From positions 620,001 to 684,000 of the forward strand of contig NZ_JAFICD010000001.1 of NCBI RefSeq assembly GCF_017833525.1: a stretch of DNA of 64,000 nucleotides. Direction: 5' to 3'. Positions 19,165 through 30,556 of the stretch are shown here, piece by piece. The first letter of the stretch is position 1. The number at the start of each line of letters is the position of its first letter. Under the pieces are notes generated by a model. The model was not told the origin of the DNA, searched no databases, and saw nothing but the letters and a program-made list of their open reading frames with translations. The position numbers were made by a program, and so were the translations under genes. The stretch is from Duganella sp. 1411. GTDB taxonomy: Bacteria; Pseudomonadota; Gammaproteobacteria; Burkholderiales; Burkholderiaceae_D.

Positions 19165-19899
19165 ATGAAATTGCCCTGGTTGAATGCGGCCGTGCTCGCC
19201 GGCGCGGCACTTTGTAGCCACGCCGGCGCGGCCACGCTGTCGGAGGATTTCGATGGCGGCTTGCCGGCCGGCTGGACCGTCGTCAACAACAGCGCGCCCG
19301 CCGGGCTGACATCGTGGTTCCAGGGCGATCAATCGGTATTCGCCGCCGAGCAGGGGGGCGCCGACAGCTACGTCGCCGCCAACTTCAATTCCGGCGCCGG
19401 CGCGGCCAACCTGAGCACCTGGCTGATCCTGCCCACGCAGACCTTCCACAACGGCGACGTGCTGTCGTTTTCGACGCGCACGTCGGACTTTTCCTTCTTC
19501 CCGGACCGGCTGGAGGTGCGCTTCAGCGCGCTTGGCGGCACCAACGTCGGCAGCGGCGCCGCCAGCGTGGGCGACTACTCGACCCTGCTGCTGAGCATCA
19601 ACCCGGCCCAGCAGCTCTTCGGCTACCCGGACGTGTGGACCCGCTACAGCGTCACGCTGGGCGGGCTGGCCGGCGCCACCGATGGCGCGCTGGCGTTCCG
19701 CTACGTGGTCGACAATGGCGGGCCGGGCGGGCAGAATTCGAACTACATCGGCATCGACAGCGTGCGCGTGAGCCCCGTGCCCGAGCCGGACGGCTACCTG
19801 ATGCTGGGCGCGGGACTGGCGCTGGTGGCGCTGGTGGGAGTGGCGCGCCGGCGCACCGCCGCGCCGAGCACGGCCAGGCCGGCCAGCAGCATGGCGTAG
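19165..19899 (+). CDS. PEP-CTERM protein with choice-of-anchor-J-like domain
   Basis: The 244-residue protein starts at ATG 19165 after AAGGAGA; a GTG one codon earlier is less likely. It has a signal peptide (about 1-23) and a beta-rich domain (LSEDFDGGLPAGWTVVNNS, SFSTRTSDFSFFPDRLEVRF) resembling cleaved-adhesin/choice-of-anchor-J folds. The C-terminal sorting tag is VPEPDGYLMLGAGLALVALV then ARRR. The tag is normally processed by an exosortase (none in this window). The last 14 codons or so, and part of the tag, lie antisense to the tag of the convergent gene at 19794. Confidence 0.85.
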   Translation: MKLPWLNAAVLAGAALCSHAGAATLSEDFDGGLPAGWTVVNNSAPAGLTSWFQGDQSVFAAEQGGADSYVAANFNSGAGAANLSTWLILPTQTFHNGDVLSFSTRTSDFSFFPDRLEVRFSALGGTNVGSGAASVGDYSTLLLSINPAQQLFGYPDVWTRYSVTLGGLAGATDGALAFRYVVDNGGPGGQNSNYIGIDSVRVSPVPEPDGYLMLGAGLALVALVGVARRRTAAPSTARPASSMA

Positions 19900-20459
19900 G
19901 TTTCCGGCTCCGGTATCGGCGCCGGGCCGATGCTCCAGCGGCCCGTGCCGGTGCTGGCGCCGGCGAAGTAGCTGTAGGTTTCGTAGCCGCCCGAGGCGCT
20001 GTCGCCGCTGTTGGAGACGAACAGGTTGTTGAGGTCTTCCCTGCCCTCCGGCGTGCGCAGCTGGCGCTGCAGGCTGATGTCCCACAGCGTCGGCAGGCCG
20101 TTGGCGTCGACCGCGCCGATGTTCATCGTCACCGTCCAGTTCGGATTCCACGCCGAGCCGGGCGGAAAGGCGGGATCGGCGTACGGGTCCGGGTACACCA
20201 GCGACTGCTGCATTTCGTTGTTCGAGAAGCGGTACATCTGGATCACGGTGCCCGGCGCCCACGTCGCGCCGGCGGTGAGCAGCGTCGGCGTGAAGATGTG
20301 GGCGGTGACGATGCTGTACTGGGTGACCGTGAAGTCGCCGCGGATGGAGGTGAACTCGACCGGGAACACCTCGCTGACATAATTGTACTGGTACGCGTGG
20401 GCCGCTCCGCCGAATAGACTGGCTAGCGAAATGCACATAACAATCAACAAGTTACGCAT
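19794..20459 (-). CDS. PEP-CTERM exported protein
   Basis: The 221-residue protein follows an AGGAGG ribosome-binding site. It has a signal peptide (1-22, ending AHA), a beta-rich body of unknown fold (VTQYSIVTAHIFTPTLLTAG, YETYSYFAGASTGTGRWSIG) and a sorting tag IPEPETYAMLLAGLAVLGAA then RRR. Its 3' end overlaps the convergent PEP-CTERM gene by 106 bp. The 16 residues or so after the tag (ATPTSATSASPAPSIR) are antisense to that gene's tag. Function is unknown beyond surface or matrix localisation. Confidence 0.85.
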   Translation of the reverse strand: MRNLLIVMCISLASLFGGAAHAYQYNYVSEVFPVEFTSIRGDFTVTQYSIVTAHIFTPTLLTAGATWAPGTVIQMYRFSNNEMQQSLVYPDPYADPAFPPGSAWNPNWTVTMNIGAVDANGLPTLWDISLQRQLRTPEGREDLNNLFVSNSGDSASGGYETYSYFAGASTGTGRWSIGPAPIPEPETYAMLLAGLAVLGAAVRRRATPTSATSASPAPSIR

Positions 20460-20604
20460 ATTACCTCCTGTATTTTAAGCGCGCCGGACAGCGCAACGCG
20501 AGCTTAATACAGTTGGCAATTATGCATGATAGTTTTTATATTTTGTGCGGCAGTGGCTTGCAAGATTCCGGCAATCGAGCTCGTCCGTACCCGGCCCGCG
20601 GGCG

Positions 20605-21000
20605 TCAGGCGCCGCGGCTCAGCAGGCGCTGGCAGGCGCCGTGGAACAGGCGCTCGGCCGGCCGCACCAGGCGCCGCCTGCGCTGGTCGCGCTCGCCCGC
20701 CGAGGCCGGCGCGGCGACCTGCGCCTCGCCCAGCGAGGTCAGTTTGTCGCAACATTCGTACACCAGCGCCGCCAGCACGACGTCGACCTCCATCCGGCCG
20801 GCGGCCACCTGCGCCTGCATGCGTTCGGTGACGTGGACGAAGGCCGTGACCGCGTCCTCGCCCAACAACTGGCGGCGCGCCCGCACCGCCTCGGCCGGGT
20901 CCAGCGCCTGCGGCGCCAGCAATTGATCGACCAGGCTCAAGACCGACCGGTATTCCCTGACGTATTGCTCGTAATGCTCATAAAGTGCCGCTGTATGCAT
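20605..21000 (-). CDS. hypothetical 131-residue cytoplasmic protein
   Basis: ATG 21000 follows a strong AGGAGGAGGG site. The protein is helical and charged (HTAALYEHYEQYVREYRSVL, LLGEDAVTAFVHVTERMQAQ), with no signal, membrane segment or recognised motif. The C-terminus is Arg-rich. It lies downstream of the beta-propeller diguanylate cyclase on the same strand, and a partial GGTAGGGATTTCC motif precedes it. It could be an accessory factor of that signalling locus, but nothing in the sequence proves it. Confidence 0.6.
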   Translation of the reverse strand: MHTAALYEHYEQYVREYRSVLSLVDQLLAPQALDPAEAVRARRQLLGEDAVTAFVHVTERMQAQVAAGRMEVDVVLAALVYECCDKLTSLGEAQVAAPASAGERDQRRRRLVRPAERLFHGACQRLLSRGA

Positions 21001-21120
21001 GTGCCCTCCTCCTGTGGTACCTGAACAATGCATCAATCCGCGCCGCCGCACCATCAGCCACGCCGGATAGTGGGGTAGGGATTTCCTCAGGAGCGTGTAG
21101 GGCGGACCGCCGCCCCCCGC

Positions 21121-24096
21121 TCAGGCGGCGTCGGCCGGCGCGTATTCGAGGCGGTTGCGGCCCAGCGCCTTGGCGCGGTACAGCGCCTGGTCGGCCAGCG
21201 CGATCCACTGCTCGGCCGTCAAGCCCCGCTCGGCCCGCCCCAGCACCACGCCGCCGCTGCAGGTGACCGGCAGCGGCCCGCAGCCGTCGATGTCGACCGG
21301 CGCGGCGCACACCGCGCGGTGCAGGCGCGCCAGGCGCGGCGCGCCGCCGGCCAGGTCCAGCCCGGGCAGCAGCAGCATGAATTCCTCGCCGCCGTAGCGG
21401 CCCACGGTGTCGCTGGCGCGCAGCCCCGCCTGGATGCGCCGCACCATCTCGCGCAGCACGGCGTCGCCGGCCAGGTGGCCGTGGGTGTCGTTGACGCGCT
21501 TGAAGTGGTCCAGGTCCAGCAGCACCAGCAGGAACGGCGCCGCGCCCGGCGCCAGCAGCGGCGCCAGCCGCTCCATCAGCGCGACGCGGTTCCAGGCCCC
21601 CGTCAGGCCGTCCTTGAGCGAACGCAGCCGGTGTTCCTCGCGCGACGCCTCCAGCTCGGCGGTGCGCTCGGCCACGCGCCGCTCGAGCAGCGCGCGCTGG
21701 CGCAGCACGCGCGCGACCCGATAGCGGTGCAGCAGGCCGACCAGGCCCAACGCCAGCAGCGCGCCGCCGGCGTAGGCCCAGCGCGTGCGCCACCACGGCG
21801 GCGTGATCGTCAGCGGCAGCTCCAGCATGGCCGACGCGCGCTGCGTCATCGCGTGCTCGGCCACCACTTGCAGCCGGTACTGGCCCGGCGCCAGCGCCGC
21901 GTAGCGCAGCGCGCCGTTGTCGCTGCGCGACCACGCCTGCTCCTGGCCCAGCAGGCGGTAGCGGTAGCTGAGCGCCTCGTGGTTCTGGAACACCGGCGCG
22001 GCCAGTTGCACGTCCAGCGCGCCGCCGTTCCACGGCGTGTCGGCGCCGGCCGGCGCGGCGCCGCCGTAGCGCGCCGCCTCCAGATACAGCGGCACCGCGC
22101 GCGGCGCGAACAGCGACCCGGGCCGCAGCAGGTGCGACAGGCCGTTGCTGGTGCCGATCCAGATCGAGCCGTCGGCGTCCTCGTACAGCGCGTGCTGGTT
22201 GCTGTCGTTCCAGGCCAGGCCGCTTTGCTCGTTGAACAGCCGCCAGCGCGCGCCGTTCCACACCAGCACGCCATTGTCGGTGCCCAGCCACAGCCAGTGG
22301 CGCCGGTCGACCAGCAGCGACACCGGCGCCCGCCCCTCGAGCAGCGGGTGCTCGACCGGACGCGGCGCCGGCGCGGCGGCGCCGGCGTCGGCCCGCCACA
22401 GGCGCGCGCCGGTGGCGCCGAGCAGCCACAAGGCGTCGCCGTCGCAGGCCACCGACGCATAGCCGCCGCCGTCGCCCGGCGGCAGCGCGCGCGACCAGCG
22501 CCCGTGCTCGAGCCGCAGCAGGCCGCCGGTGCCGGCGAACCACAGGCGGCCGGCGGCGTCGCCGCAGGCGGACAGGAAGCCGGCGTCGGGCCCGGCCAGC
22601 GCCGTGGCCGGCTCGACCCGCACCGGCGTCGGCGCCCGATGCGGGTCGGCGATCACGTACACGCCACGCTCGGTGCACAGCCACAGCCGGCCGGCGCCGT
22701 CGAACAGCATGTGATAGACCCCCAGCTCCGGCAGGCGCGCCACCCGGACCACGCGCCCGCGCCGGTCGCGCCGCAACAGCTGGCCGGAAAAGCTGGCGCC
22801 CCACAGATCGCCGCGGGCGTCCACCGCCAGCGCGCCCCACGCCTCGCCGCGGCCGATGGCCAGCGTGGCCGCGCCGGCGGCGCCCAGCGCCGCCACGCCG
22901 TGGCCGGTGCCGACGTACAGCACGCCGTCGCCGGCGCGCCGCACCGCCCAGACGTTCTCGTCCGGCAGCCCCTGGGCCGTCGTCCAGTTTTCCCAGTGCC
23001 GGTAGCCCTGCCATTGGGCGATGCCGCGCCCGGGCAGCCCGAGCCACAGGTCGCCGTCGCGGTCGCGCAGCAGCGCGTGCTGGCCCTCGGTGACGCGCAC
23101 TCCCTGGCGCGCGCCGTAGCGGCGCCAGCCGTCGGCGCCGCCGCGGAACAAGCCGTGATCCGACAGCAGCAGCACGCGGCCGTCGTCATCCTCCAGTAGC
23201 GCCGTCTCCGGGCCGCCGGCGCGGGCGGCGTGGCCGGCCGGGGTCAGGTCGCGGAAGCGCGCCGCGCCCGGCGCCCGCATCATCAGGCGGTCGCCGGCGC
23301 TGAGCCAGAGGGCGCCGGCGCGGTCGCGCAACAGGCCGGTCCAGCGGCGCGCCGGCAAGCCCTCGGCCGCGCCCAACACGGCCAGCGCGCCGTCGCGGTA
23401 GCGGCACAGGCTGAGCTTGCAGCCCAGCCACAGCGTGCCGTCCGGGTCGCGCAGCACGCCGTTGAGGTCGCCCAGCGGCGGGCGCGCGGCCTGGGCGGCG
23501 GCGAGCGCGGCGGCGGTGGCCGGCCGGCGCGCCTGGAAGGCGTCGATTTCGGCGATATGCGCGGCGGCCAGCGGCTGCACCGCGTGCCAGCCGCCGCGGC
23601 CGTCGGGCTGCACCCGGTGCAGCCGGCCGATGCTCTGCACCAGCAAATGGTCGGCGTCGATCGACGCCAGGTGCTGGCCCGGGCGCACCGGCAGCGGCTT
23701 GCCGTCGACCCGGCGCACCGGCAACAGGCGGCGCCCGCGCAGCACGAACAGGCCGCGCTCGCTGCCCACCCACAGCCGCCCGGCCGGATCGACGTGCAGC
23801 GTGGCGATGGCGCTGTCGGCGCCGTCCCGGCCCAGCGGATGGCGCCGCACGCGGGCGCCGTCGAAGCGGTACAGGCCGTTGTCGGTGCCCACCCACAGAT
23901 AGCCGGCGCGGTCCTGGGCCAGCGCCGACACCGACAGGTTGGCTAGGCCGTCGAGCTGGCCGTAGCCGCGCAACGGCAGTTGCTGGCCGCCGGCGGTCCC
24001 GGCGGCCAGCAGCGCGGCGGCGGCCAACCGTGCGCCGGCGGCCAACCGTGCGCCGGCGGCCGTCAGGCGGCGCCATCGGCTCGGCGCCGCCGTCAT
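21121..24096 (-). CDS. beta-propeller sensor diguanylate cyclase (Reg_prop, Y_Y_Y, GGDEF)
   Basis: The protein has 991 residues. A signal segment ([20 protein letters not shown]) precedes a periplasmic double seven-bladed propeller. Its repeated blades read like [38 protein letters not shown] and [23 protein letters not shown] domain (about 700-760), one membrane helix (about 765-790), a short coiled coil and a GGDEF domain with intact VGRYGGEEF near residue 901 follow. It should make c-di-GMP on sensing an extracellular, often polysaccharide-derived, ligand. Its ATG overlaps the stop of the upstream hybrid kinase as ATGA, so the two are co-translated. The signal-peptide coding region holds an 18-bp tandem repeat. 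Confidence 0.93.
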   Translation of the reverse strand: MTAAPSRWRRLTAAGARLAAGARLAAAALLAAGTAGGQQLPLRGYGQLDGLANLSVSALAQDRAGYLWVGTDNGLYRFDGARVRRHPLGRDGADSAIATLHVDPAGRLWVGSERGLFVLRGRRLLPVRRVDGKPLPVRPGQHLASIDADHLLVQSIGRLHRVQPDGRGGWHAVQPLAAAHIAEIDAFQARRPATAAALAAAQAARPPLGDLNGVLRDPDGTLWLGCKLSLCRYRDGALAVLGAAEGLPARRWTGLLRDRAGALWLSAGDRLMMRAPGAARFRDLTPAGHAARAGGPETALLEDDDGRVLLLSDHGLFRGGADGWRRYGARQGVRVTEGQHALLRDRDGDLWLGLPGRGIAQWQGYRHWENWTTAQGLPDENVWAVRRAGDGVLYVGTGHGVAALGAAGAATLAIGRGEAWGALAVDARGDLWGASFSGQLLRRDRRGRVVRVARLPELGVYHMLFDGAGRLWLCTERGVYVIADPHRAPTPVRVEPATALAGPDAGFLSACGDAAGRLWFAGTGGLLRLEHGRWSRALPPGDGGGYASVACDGDALWLLGATGARLWRADAGAAAPAPRPVEHPLLEGRAPVSLLVDRRHWLWLGTDNGVLVWNGARWRLFNEQSGLAWNDSNQHALYEDADGSIWIGTSNGLSHLLRPGSLFAPRAVPLYLEAARYGGAAPAGADTPWNGGALDVQLAAPVFQNHEALSYRYRLLGQEQAWSRSDNGALRYAALAPGQYRLQVVAEHAMTQRASAMLELPLTITPPWWRTRWAYAGGALLALGLVGLLHRYRVARVLRQRALLERRVAERTAELEASREEHRLRSLKDGLTGAWNRVALMERLAPLLAPGAAPFLLVLLDLDHFKRVNDTHGHLAGDAVLREMVRRIQAGLRASDTVGRYGGEEFMLLLPGLDLAGGAPRLARLHRAVCAAPVDIDGCGPLPVTCSGGVVLGRAERGLTAEQWIALADQALYRAKALGRNRLEYAPADAA
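24021..24060 (-). repeat. 18-bp tandem repeat in a signal-peptide coding region
   Basis: An 18-bp unit (24021-24038, 24039-24056, then a partial copy) encodes repeated ARLAAG in the signal segment of the diguanylate cyclase. Slippage here would change signal length in frame. Confidence 0.85.
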
Positions 24097-27000
24097 AGGC
24101 TCAACGCGTGCTGGTGGGCGACCCAGCGCAGCGCCGTGTGGGCGCCGTCGAAGTCGCCCGCGTCGAGGCCGCGCTCGATGGCCTCGGCGTCCCAGTGGCC
24201 GAAGCTGGCCGCGAAGTCGGCCGCGCAGGCGGCGAACGCGGCGCCGGCGGCGCCGTCGCGCGCGCGCATCAGGGCCGCCAGCCGGCCCAGCTCGGCCTGC
24301 CAGGACGCGGGCGGGCGCGCCGCGCCGGGCGCGGCCGGCGCCGGCGGCAGGCGGCGGTCGAGCTCGGCGCACACGCGCGCCAGCGCGCCGTCGAGCGCCG
24401 CCAGCGCCGGAGCGATGGCCGGCGCCGGCGCGCGCGCGCGGGCGGCGCGCTCGAGCTCGCCGGCCAGGCGCGCCAGCGGCGCCGCGCCGATGGCCGCCGC
24501 CAGCCCCCGCAGCGAGTGCGCGTGGCGCTCGGCGGCGCCGTGCTCGCCCCGGCCGAGCGCGGCGCGGATGCGCGCCACCCGGTCGTGCTCGTCGTCGCGG
24601 AACATCCTCAGCACCTTCCACAGCAAGGCCTCGTTGCCGTCGACGCCGTGGCGGGCGACGGCCAGGTCCAGGTCCGGGTCCGGGTCCGCCACGCCCTCGG
24701 GCGGGGCCGGCGCGCGCCGGCGCGATGGCACGGCGGCGGCCGGCAGATAGCGGCCCAGCAAGGCGTACAGCTCGGCCGGGATCAGCGGCTTGCCCAGGTG
24801 GTCGTCGAAGCCGTCGTCGCGGCAACGCTGGCGCTCGGCCGGCATGACGCTGGCGGTCATGGCGATGATCGGCAGCGCGTCGAGCCGGGCGTCGCCGCGC
24901 AGGCGCACCGTGGCCGCGTAGCCGTCGAGCTCGGGCATGTGCAGGTCCATCAAGACCAGCTGGTAGCGGCCGGCCGCGCCGGCTTGCGCCAGCCGCTCGA
25001 CGGCCTCGCGGCCGTTGGCGGCCAGGTCGACCTCGACGCCACAGGCGCGCAGCAGGCCGAGCGCGATCTCCTGGTTGATGGCGTTGTCCTCGACCAGCAG
25101 CACGCGCGCGCCGTCGAAGCGCGGCGCGCGCGGCGGCTGGCCCGGGTCGCCCCGGCGGCGCCCCGGCGCGAACAGGCGCAGCAGCGTGTCGGCCAGCGCC
25201 GCGCGCGTGACCGGCTTGACCAGGCAGGCGTCGACCGGGCCGGCGCGCGCCTCGTCCTCGGCGGCGCTGGCCAGCAGCGCGCGCCGCGGCCGGCCGGCGT
25301 CGGCGGCCGGCGCCGGCAGCGCGGTGCCGCCCAGCATCAGGTCGGTGCCGCCCAGCAGCAGGTCGGTGTCGGCCAGCACCAGGTCGTAGGGCGGCGCGGC
25401 CGCCAGCAGCGGCGCGGCGGCGGCCGCGCCATCGACGGCGCGGGCGTCGACGCCCAGCGCGGCCAGCGCGCCGAGCAGCCCGGCGCGCGCGGTGGCGCAG
25501 TCGTCGACCACCAGCACCCGCAGCCCGGCCAGCTCGGGCGGCGGCCCCGCCGCCGGCGCCCCCGCGGCGCGCTCGAACCACAGCTCGGCGACGAAGCGGC
25601 TGCCCGCGCCGGGCGCGCTGTCGGCAACGATGGTGCCGCCCATCAGGTCGACCAGGTTCTTGCAGATGCTCAGGCCCAGGCCGGTGCCGCCGAAGCGCCG
25701 CGTGGCCGAGCTGTCGGCCTGCGTGAAGGCCTGGAACAGCCGCGCCAGCTGCGTGGCCGACATGCCGATGCCGGTGTCGCGCACGCTGAAGGCCAGCCGC
25801 ACCCGCCCGCCCTCGTCCTCGAGCAGGCGCACCGCCAGCGCCACCTCGCCGGCGGCGGTGAACTTGAGGGCGTTGCCGAGCAGGTTGACCAGCACCTGGC
25901 CGAGGCGCTGGGCGTCGCCGCGCAGGCGCCGCGGCAGCGCCGCCGGCACGTCGAAATTGCATTCGATGCCGGGGCCGACCACGGCGCCGGCCACCGCCGC
26001 CACGTGGGCCAGCACGTCGTCGAGGTCGAAATCGGCGCTGACGATGTCGAGCTTGCCGGCCTCGATCTTGGAGAAGTCGAGGATGTCGCTGATGATGCCC
26101 ACCAGCGAGTTGCCGGCGTTGTGGATCTTGTGCAGGTAGTCGCGCTGGCGCGCCGCCGAATCGGTGCCCAGCGCCAGGTACGACAGGCCGATCACCGCGT
26201 TCATCGGGGTGCGGATCTCGTGGCTCATATTGGCCAGGAACATCGATTTGGACTGGGTGGCCTCCTCGGCCCGCGCGCGGGCGGCCTCGGCCTGCCGGAA
26301 CAGCCGCGCGCTTTGCAGCGCCGCGCCCAGGTGGGCGGCGATGGTGTCGAGCAGGCGCTGGTCGCTGGCCTGGTACGGGGCGGCGCCGGCGCGCCGCACC
26401 GCCACCGCGCCGCGCACCACGCCGTTGGCGATGATGGGCACGCACAGGCGCGACCCCGCCCCGTCCGCCGCGCCGTGCCCGTCCAGCTCGCCCCGGCCGC
26501 CGGCCGCCACCCGGCCCAGCGCGGCCTCGTCGGCGGCCACGGCGGCGGCGTCGGCGGCGCCGTCGGCGTGGGTGTAGGCCGGCAGCGGCGCGCCGCCGTC
26601 GTCGTCGTCGCCCAGCAGCGCGATGCGGGTGCGGCCGGCGTGGAACAGGCGCCGCACCTGGTCGCCCACCAGCGCGATCAGCTGCTCCAGTTCGAGCTTG
26701 CCGGCGAGCATGCGCGCGACCGCGTTGACGGCCGCCAGCTCGGCGTTGCGCTCGCTCGCCTCGCGGTGCTGGCGCTCGGCTTCGCCGCGCTGCTGGTCGG
26801 CCAGCGCCTTTTGCCGCAGCACCTCGGCGGTGCGGGCGGCCACCTCGCGCTCGAGCGCGCTGTGCCGGGCCGCCAGTTGCAGCGAGCGCAGCCGGTAGGC
26901 GCCGCACAGCGCCGCCACCGCCAGCAGCGCGGCGGCGGCGCGGCACCACCAGGTCTGCCACCACCACGGCAGCACCTCGACCGGCAGGTCCAGCTCGCTG

Positions 27001-29393
27001 CCGCTCCAGACGCCGTCGCGGTTGCTGCCCCGCACGCGCAGGCGGTAGCGGCCCGGCGGCAGGTTGGTGTACGAGGCCACGCGGTGGGCGGCGTCGGCGC
27101 CGGTCCAGTCGCGGTCGAAGCCGTCGAGCCGGTAGGCGTAGCGGTTGCGCTCGGGCGAGGTGAAGTCGAGCGCGGCGAAGCCGACCGCGAAGCTGTTGGC
27201 GCCCGGCCGCACCACCAGCGGCGCGGGGGCGGCGCCGTTGTGCGGTCCCGACGGCACCGGCTTGCCGCCCAACAGCACCTCGGTGACCGCCAGCGGCGGC
27301 GCCAGGCGCCACTGCCGGTAGCGCTCCGGGCGCACGATGGTGACGCCGCCCGAGCCGCCGAACAGCAGCTCGCCGGCGCCGCCGACCGCGCCCGAACGCG
27401 TCCAGTACGGCGCGTACAGCGCGCCGTCGGCGCGCCCCAGCACGCCGACGGCGTAGCTGTCCGCATCGATGACGGCCAGGCCGTCGTCGGTGCTGGCCCA
27501 GATCCGCCCCTGCGCGTCCTCGAGCAGCATGCCGACGTTGGTGTTGGGCAGGCCTTGGGCGATGCCGAGGCGGTGGAAGCGGCGCTGGCCGCCGGCGCCG
27601 GACGCCAGCACGTCGATGCCGCCCTCGCCGCCCACCCACAGCCGGCCGCGGCGGTCCACCAGAAGCGTGTTGACGGCCGGGTGGGACAGCGACGCCGGGT
27701 CGGCGCGGTCGGCGCCGATGTGTTCGAGCACGGCGCCGGCGGCCGTGTCTATCCGGCTCAGGCCGGCGTTGGTGGCGACCCACAGCGCGCCGTCCGGCGC
27801 CGCCGCCAGGTCGTTGACCTCGAGGTCGCCCAGGCCCTCGACGCGGCCGACCCGGCGCAGCGCGGCGCCGTCCAGGCGCGCCCGCAACAGCCCGGCGGTG
27901 GAGGTGCCGATCCACACGCTGCCGCCGGCGCGGGCCAGCGCGCGCACCTGCAGCCGGTTGTCGAGCCAGGGCGCGGACACCGGCGTGGTGCCGCTGCCGT
28001 CGGGCCCGGCGCGGAACAGCCCCGACGGCGTGGCCAGCCACATCTTGCCGTCGGGGTCGGCCATCAGCGCGGTGACGTTGGCCGACGGCACCAGCCGGTT
28101 CAGGCGCGCGCGCATCGGTTGCCAGCGCGCCACGCGCGCGCGCCGCGGATCGACCACGTCGGCGCCCTGGCGTACCATGCCGACCCACACCCGGCCGTCG
28201 GCCGCCGCCGCCAGGGTCTGGGCCTCGTCGGCGCTCAGGCCGGGGTCGGCGCCCTGGCGCGGCGCCAGCGACAGCGCCGCGCGCCCGGGCGGCAGCTGGT
28301 TCAGGCCGTTGTCGGTGCCCAGCCACAGCGCGCCGGCGCGGTCGCTGAACAAGCTGCGCACGACCGTGCTCGACTGTCCGCCCGGCGCCCGCGCCTGGTA
28401 GGCCAGGTGGCGCGCGCGGCCGCTGGCGCGGTCGATCACGGCCACGCCGTCGTTGTAGGAACTGACCCAGAGCTCGCCCGGCGCCGGCTCGGCCAGGCCG
28501 CTGACGTTGACGTTCTTCATCAGCGCGGCGGCGGCCGCGCCGTCGGCATGGCGCCCGACCCGGCCGCTGCGCGGATCGTGCACGAACACGCCGTCGCCGC
28601 CGGTGCCGATCCACAGCAGGCCGGCGTGGTCGAGCAGCAGCGCCCCCACGGCCGGGCCGTCGGCGGCGCGCACCGGCAGCGCGACCTTGACGAAGCCGGC
28701 GCCGCCCGGGTCGCGCCGCGCCAGGCCGTTGCGGGTGCCGACCCACAAGGTGCCGTCGGCGGCGGCGGCCAGCGAATCGACCAGGTCGGCCGGCAGGCTG
28801 GCCGCGTCGGCCGGATCGTGGCGGTAGCGGCTGGCGCGCGCGCGCGCCGGGTCGTCGGCGTCGGACAAATGGACCAGGCCGGTCGTGGTGGCCACCCACA
28901 GGCCGCCGGCGCGGTCGTCGGCCAGGGCGGTGACCGCGTTGCCGGCCAGCGCGGCGCCGCCGTAGCGCACGAAGCTGTCGTCCTCGGGCACGTAGCGCGC
29001 CAGGCCGGCGCTGGCGGTACCCACCCACAGCCGGCCGCGGCTGTCGGCGAGCAGCGCCTGCACCGAGTTGTCGGGCAGCGCGCCGCGCTCGCCGGGGTTG
29101 TGGGTGTAGTTGCGGAAGCGGTAGCCGTCCCAGCGCGACAGGCCGCCGGCGGTGGCCACCCACAGGAAGCCGTGGCGGTCCTGGGCCATGGCGGTGACGA
29201 TGACGTTGCCCAGCCCCTGCGCCGCGCCGACCGCCTGGAACATCGGCCGCGTCAGCGCCGACCAGCGCTCGGCGCTGGCGGCCGGCGCGGCTGGCGTGGC
29301 CGGCAGCGCCGGCGCGGGCGCCGCCACGGTCCCTGCCGCCGCCGCCCAGCCGGCCAACACAACGGCGGCCAGCAGGCGGCGCGCCAGGCTCAC
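24093..29393 (-). CDS. hybrid beta-propeller histidine kinase (HTCS-like) with two receivers and Hpt
   Basis: This giant protein has 1766 residues from a GTG that overlaps the upstream stop as GTGA. Domains in order are a signal peptide, a periplasmic Reg_prop double propeller (about 45-715), Y_Y_Y (about 717-800), a membrane helix (about 811-835), a coiled coil, GAF (about 900-1045), HisKA with His near 1057 ([20 protein letters not shown]), HATPase (about 1160-1290), receiver 1 (about 1291-1408), receiver 2 (Asp near 1482 in [13 protein letters not shown]) and Hpt (His near 1626 in RHAHSLRG). Receiver 1 is degenerate, with a 7-residue duplication at its acceptor loop. The layout is like Bacteroides hybrid two-component systems, but the output here is a relay to separate partners, probably the NarL-type regulator upstream. 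Confidence 0.93.
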   Translation of the reverse strand: MSLARRLLAAVVLAGWAAAAGTVAAPAPALPATPAAPAASAERWSALTRPMFQAVGAAQGLGNVIVTAMAQDRHGFLWVATAGGLSRWDGYRFRNYTHNPGERGALPDNSVQALLADSRGRLWVGTASAGLARYVPEDDSFVRYGGAALAGNAVTALADDRAGGLWVATTTGLVHLSDADDPARARASRYRHDPADAASLPADLVDSLAAAADGTLWVGTRNGLARRDPGGAGFVKVALPVRAADGPAVGALLLDHAGLLWIGTGGDGVFVHDPRSGRVGRHADGAAAAALMKNVNVSGLAEPAPGELWVSSYNDGVAVIDRASGRARHLAYQARAPGGQSSTVVRSLFSDRAGALWLGTDNGLNQLPPGRAALSLAPRQGADPGLSADEAQTLAAAADGRVWVGMVRQGADVVDPRRARVARWQPMRARLNRLVPSANVTALMADPDGKMWLATPSGLFRAGPDGSGTTPVSAPWLDNRLQVRALARAGGSVWIGTSTAGLLRARLDGAALRRVGRVEGLGDLEVNDLAAAPDGALWVATNAGLSRIDTAAGAVLEHIGADRADPASLSHPAVNTLLVDRRGRLWVGGEGGIDVLASGAGGQRRFHRLGIAQGLPNTNVGMLLEDAQGRIWASTDDGLAVIDADSYAVGVLGRADGALYAPYWTRSGAVGGAGELLFGGSGGVTIVRPERYRQWRLAPPLAVTEVLLGGKPVPSGPHNGAAPAPLVVRPGANSFAVGFAALDFTSPERNRYAYRLDGFDRDWTGADAAHRVASYTNLPPGRYRLRVRGSNRDGVWSGSELDLPVEVLPWWWQTWWCRAAAALLAVAALCGAYRLRSLQLAARHSALEREVAARTAEVLRQKALADQQRGEAERQHREASERNAELAAVNAVARMLAGKLELEQLIALVGDQVRRLFHAGRTRIALLGDDDDGGAPLPAYTHADGAADAAAVAADEAALGRVAAGGRGELDGHGAADGAGSRLCVPIIANGVVRGAVAVRRAGAAPYQASDQRLLDTIAAHLGAALQSARLFRQAEAARARAEEATQSKSMFLANMSHEIRTPMNAVIGLSYLALGTDSAARQRDYLHKIHNAGNSLVGIISDILDFSKIEAGKLDIVSADFDLDDVLAHVAAVAGAVVGPGIECNFDVPAALPRRLRGDAQRLGQVLVNLLGNALKFTAAGEVALAVRLLEDEGGRVRLAFSVRDTGIGMSATQLARLFQAFTQADSSATRRFGGTGLGLSICKNLVDLMGGTIVADSAPGAGSRFVAELWFERAAGAPAAGPPPELAGLRVLVVDDCATARAGLLGALAALGVDARAVDGAAAAAPLLAAAPPYDLVLADTDLLLGGTDLMLGGTALPAPAADAGRPRRALLASAAEDEARAGPVDACLVKPVTRAALADTLLRLFAPGRRRGDPGQPPRAPRFDGARVLLVEDNAINQEIALGLLRACGVEVDLAANGREAVERLAQAGAAGRYQLVLMDLHMPELDGYAATVRLRGDARLDALPIIAMTASVMPAERQRCRDDGFDDHLGKPLIPAELYALLGRYLPAAAVPSRRRAPAPPEGVADPDPDLDLAVARHGVDGNEALLWKVLRMFRDDEHDRVARIRAALGRGEHGAAERHAHSLRGLAAAIGAAPLARLAGELERAARARAPAPAIAPALAALDGALARVCAELDRRLPPAPAAPGAARPPASWQAELGRLAALMRARDGAAGAAFAACAADFAASFGHWDAEAIERGLDAGDFDGAHTALRWVAHQHALSL
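25323..25364 (-). repeat. 21-bp tandem duplication inside receiver 1
   Basis: Two adjacent 21-bp units differing at one base encode consecutive LGGTDL-type heptapeptides, just after the expected phosphoacceptor loop (LVLADTD). This lengthens the loop and is consistent with a relaxed, pseudo-receiver function. Confidence 0.85.
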
Positions 29394-30556
29394 GCGGGGT
29401 CCAGCGGCAGCCGCACGACGATGCGGGTGGGCCCGCCGGGGCGGCTGGCGATCGACACCTGGCCGCCCAGGCTGAGCGCGCGCTCGCGGATGCCGAGCAG
29501 GCCGAACGAGTGCGGCCGCGCGGACGCCGGATCGAAGCCGCGGCCGTCGTCGTCGACCTGCAGTTCGCACGCGCCCGCCGTGCAGCGCAGCGCGACGGCC
29601 GTCTCGCTGGCGTCGGCGTGGCGGGCGACGTTGGTCAGCGACTCCTGGGCGATGCGGAACACGGCCACCGCCTGGCGCTCGCCGAGCTGGACCTCGCCCA
29701 GGTCCAGCGTCAGGCTGCAATCGAGCCCGCTGTGGCGGCGGAATTCGTCGACCAGCCACTCCAGCGCCGAGCCGATGCCCATGTCGAGCACGGTCGGGCG
29801 CAGGCTGGTGGCGACGTTGCGCACCACGCCGATGGTGCGGTCGACCAGCTCGGTCATGGCGCGCACCTGGTCGTTAATGTCCGGAATATCGGCGCCGAAG
29901 CGCACCCGCAGCAGCGCCGCCTGCATGCGCAGCGCCGTCAGCGACTGCCCCAGCTCGTCGTGCAGCTCGCGGGCGATGTGCTTGCGCTCGTCCTCGCGGA
30001 CGCGCTCGCGGTGGGCGCTCAGTTCGCGCAGCTCGGCGGTGCGCTCGGCCACCTGCAGCTCCAGGCTGTCGCGGTACTGCTGCAGCACGCGCTCGGCCAC
30101 GCGGCGCTCGCGGTTCTCGGTCTCGAGCAGGGCGTTCTGCCTGACCAGCTCGGCCTGCATGGCGGCCAGCCGCAGATGGGTGCTCACGCGCGCCACCACC
30201 TCCTCGGCCTGCAGCGGCTTGGTCACGTAGTCGACCGCGCCGGCGGCGAAGCCGGCCAGCTTGTCGGCCGTGCCGCTGAGCGCGGTCATGAAGATCACCG
30301 GCACGTCCGCGCCCGGCCCGCCGCCGGCCTTGAGCGCGCGGCACACGTCGAAGCCGTCGATGCCGGGCAGCATCACGTCCAGCAGGATCAGGTCGGGCGG
30401 CGCGAACGCCACCCGGCGCAGCGCCTCGGCGCCGCTGTGCGCCACCGCCAGGCGCACGCCGTGCCGCTGCAGCATCGCCACGGCCAGGGTCAGGTTGGCC
30501 GGCGTATCGTCGACGATGAGGATGGTGCGGTCGCGCAAGGGGGGCGACATGCTCAT
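29390..30556 (-). CDS. receiver-fused HisKA_3 histidine kinase (NarX/DegS type)
   Basis: The 388-residue protein has an N-terminal receiver (about 10-130, Asp near 60 in [13 protein letters not shown]) and a long coiled coil. A HisKA_3 dimerisation domain with the His near 196 ([17 protein letters not shown]) and an HATPase ([23 protein letters not shown]) follow. There is no membrane segment. HisKA_3 kinases normally pair with NarL-type regulators, and one lies just upstream at 30747. The receiver suggests input from another kinase, plausibly the hybrid propeller protein whose GTG overlaps this gene's stop. It is the first gene of the coupled trio. Confidence 0.92.
   Translation of the reverse strand: MSMSPPLRDRTILIVDDTPANLTLAVAMLQRHGVRLAVAHSGAEALRRVAFAPPDLILLDVMLPGIDGFDVCRALKAGGGPGADVPVIFMTALSGTADKLAGFAAGAVDYVTKPLQAEEVVARVSTHLRLAAMQAELVRQNALLETENRERRVAERVLQQYRDSLELQVAERTAELRELSAHRERVREDERKHIARELHDELGQSLTALRMQAALLRVRFGADIPDINDQVRAMTELVDRTIGVVRNVATSLRPTVLDMGIGSALEWLVDEFRRHSGLDCSLTLDLGEVQLGERQAVAVFRIAQESLTNVARHADASETAVALRCTAGACELQVDDDGRGFDPASARPHSFGLLGIRERALSLGGQVSIASRPGGPTRIVVRLPLDPA

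Noticed and set aside
21121..29163. A single continuous open frame of about 2680 codons
   Set aside because: Its upstream part is an out-of-frame shadow of the hybrid kinase. The real diguanylate cyclase starts at ATG 24096 inside an ATGA overlap, where propeller and signal features begin.
24108..30230. Forward-strand open frame of about 2040 codons
   Set aside because: Antisense to the kinase operon. The translation is low-complexity Arg/Gly/Ala/Val-rich, has no domains, and is explained by high GC at third positions.
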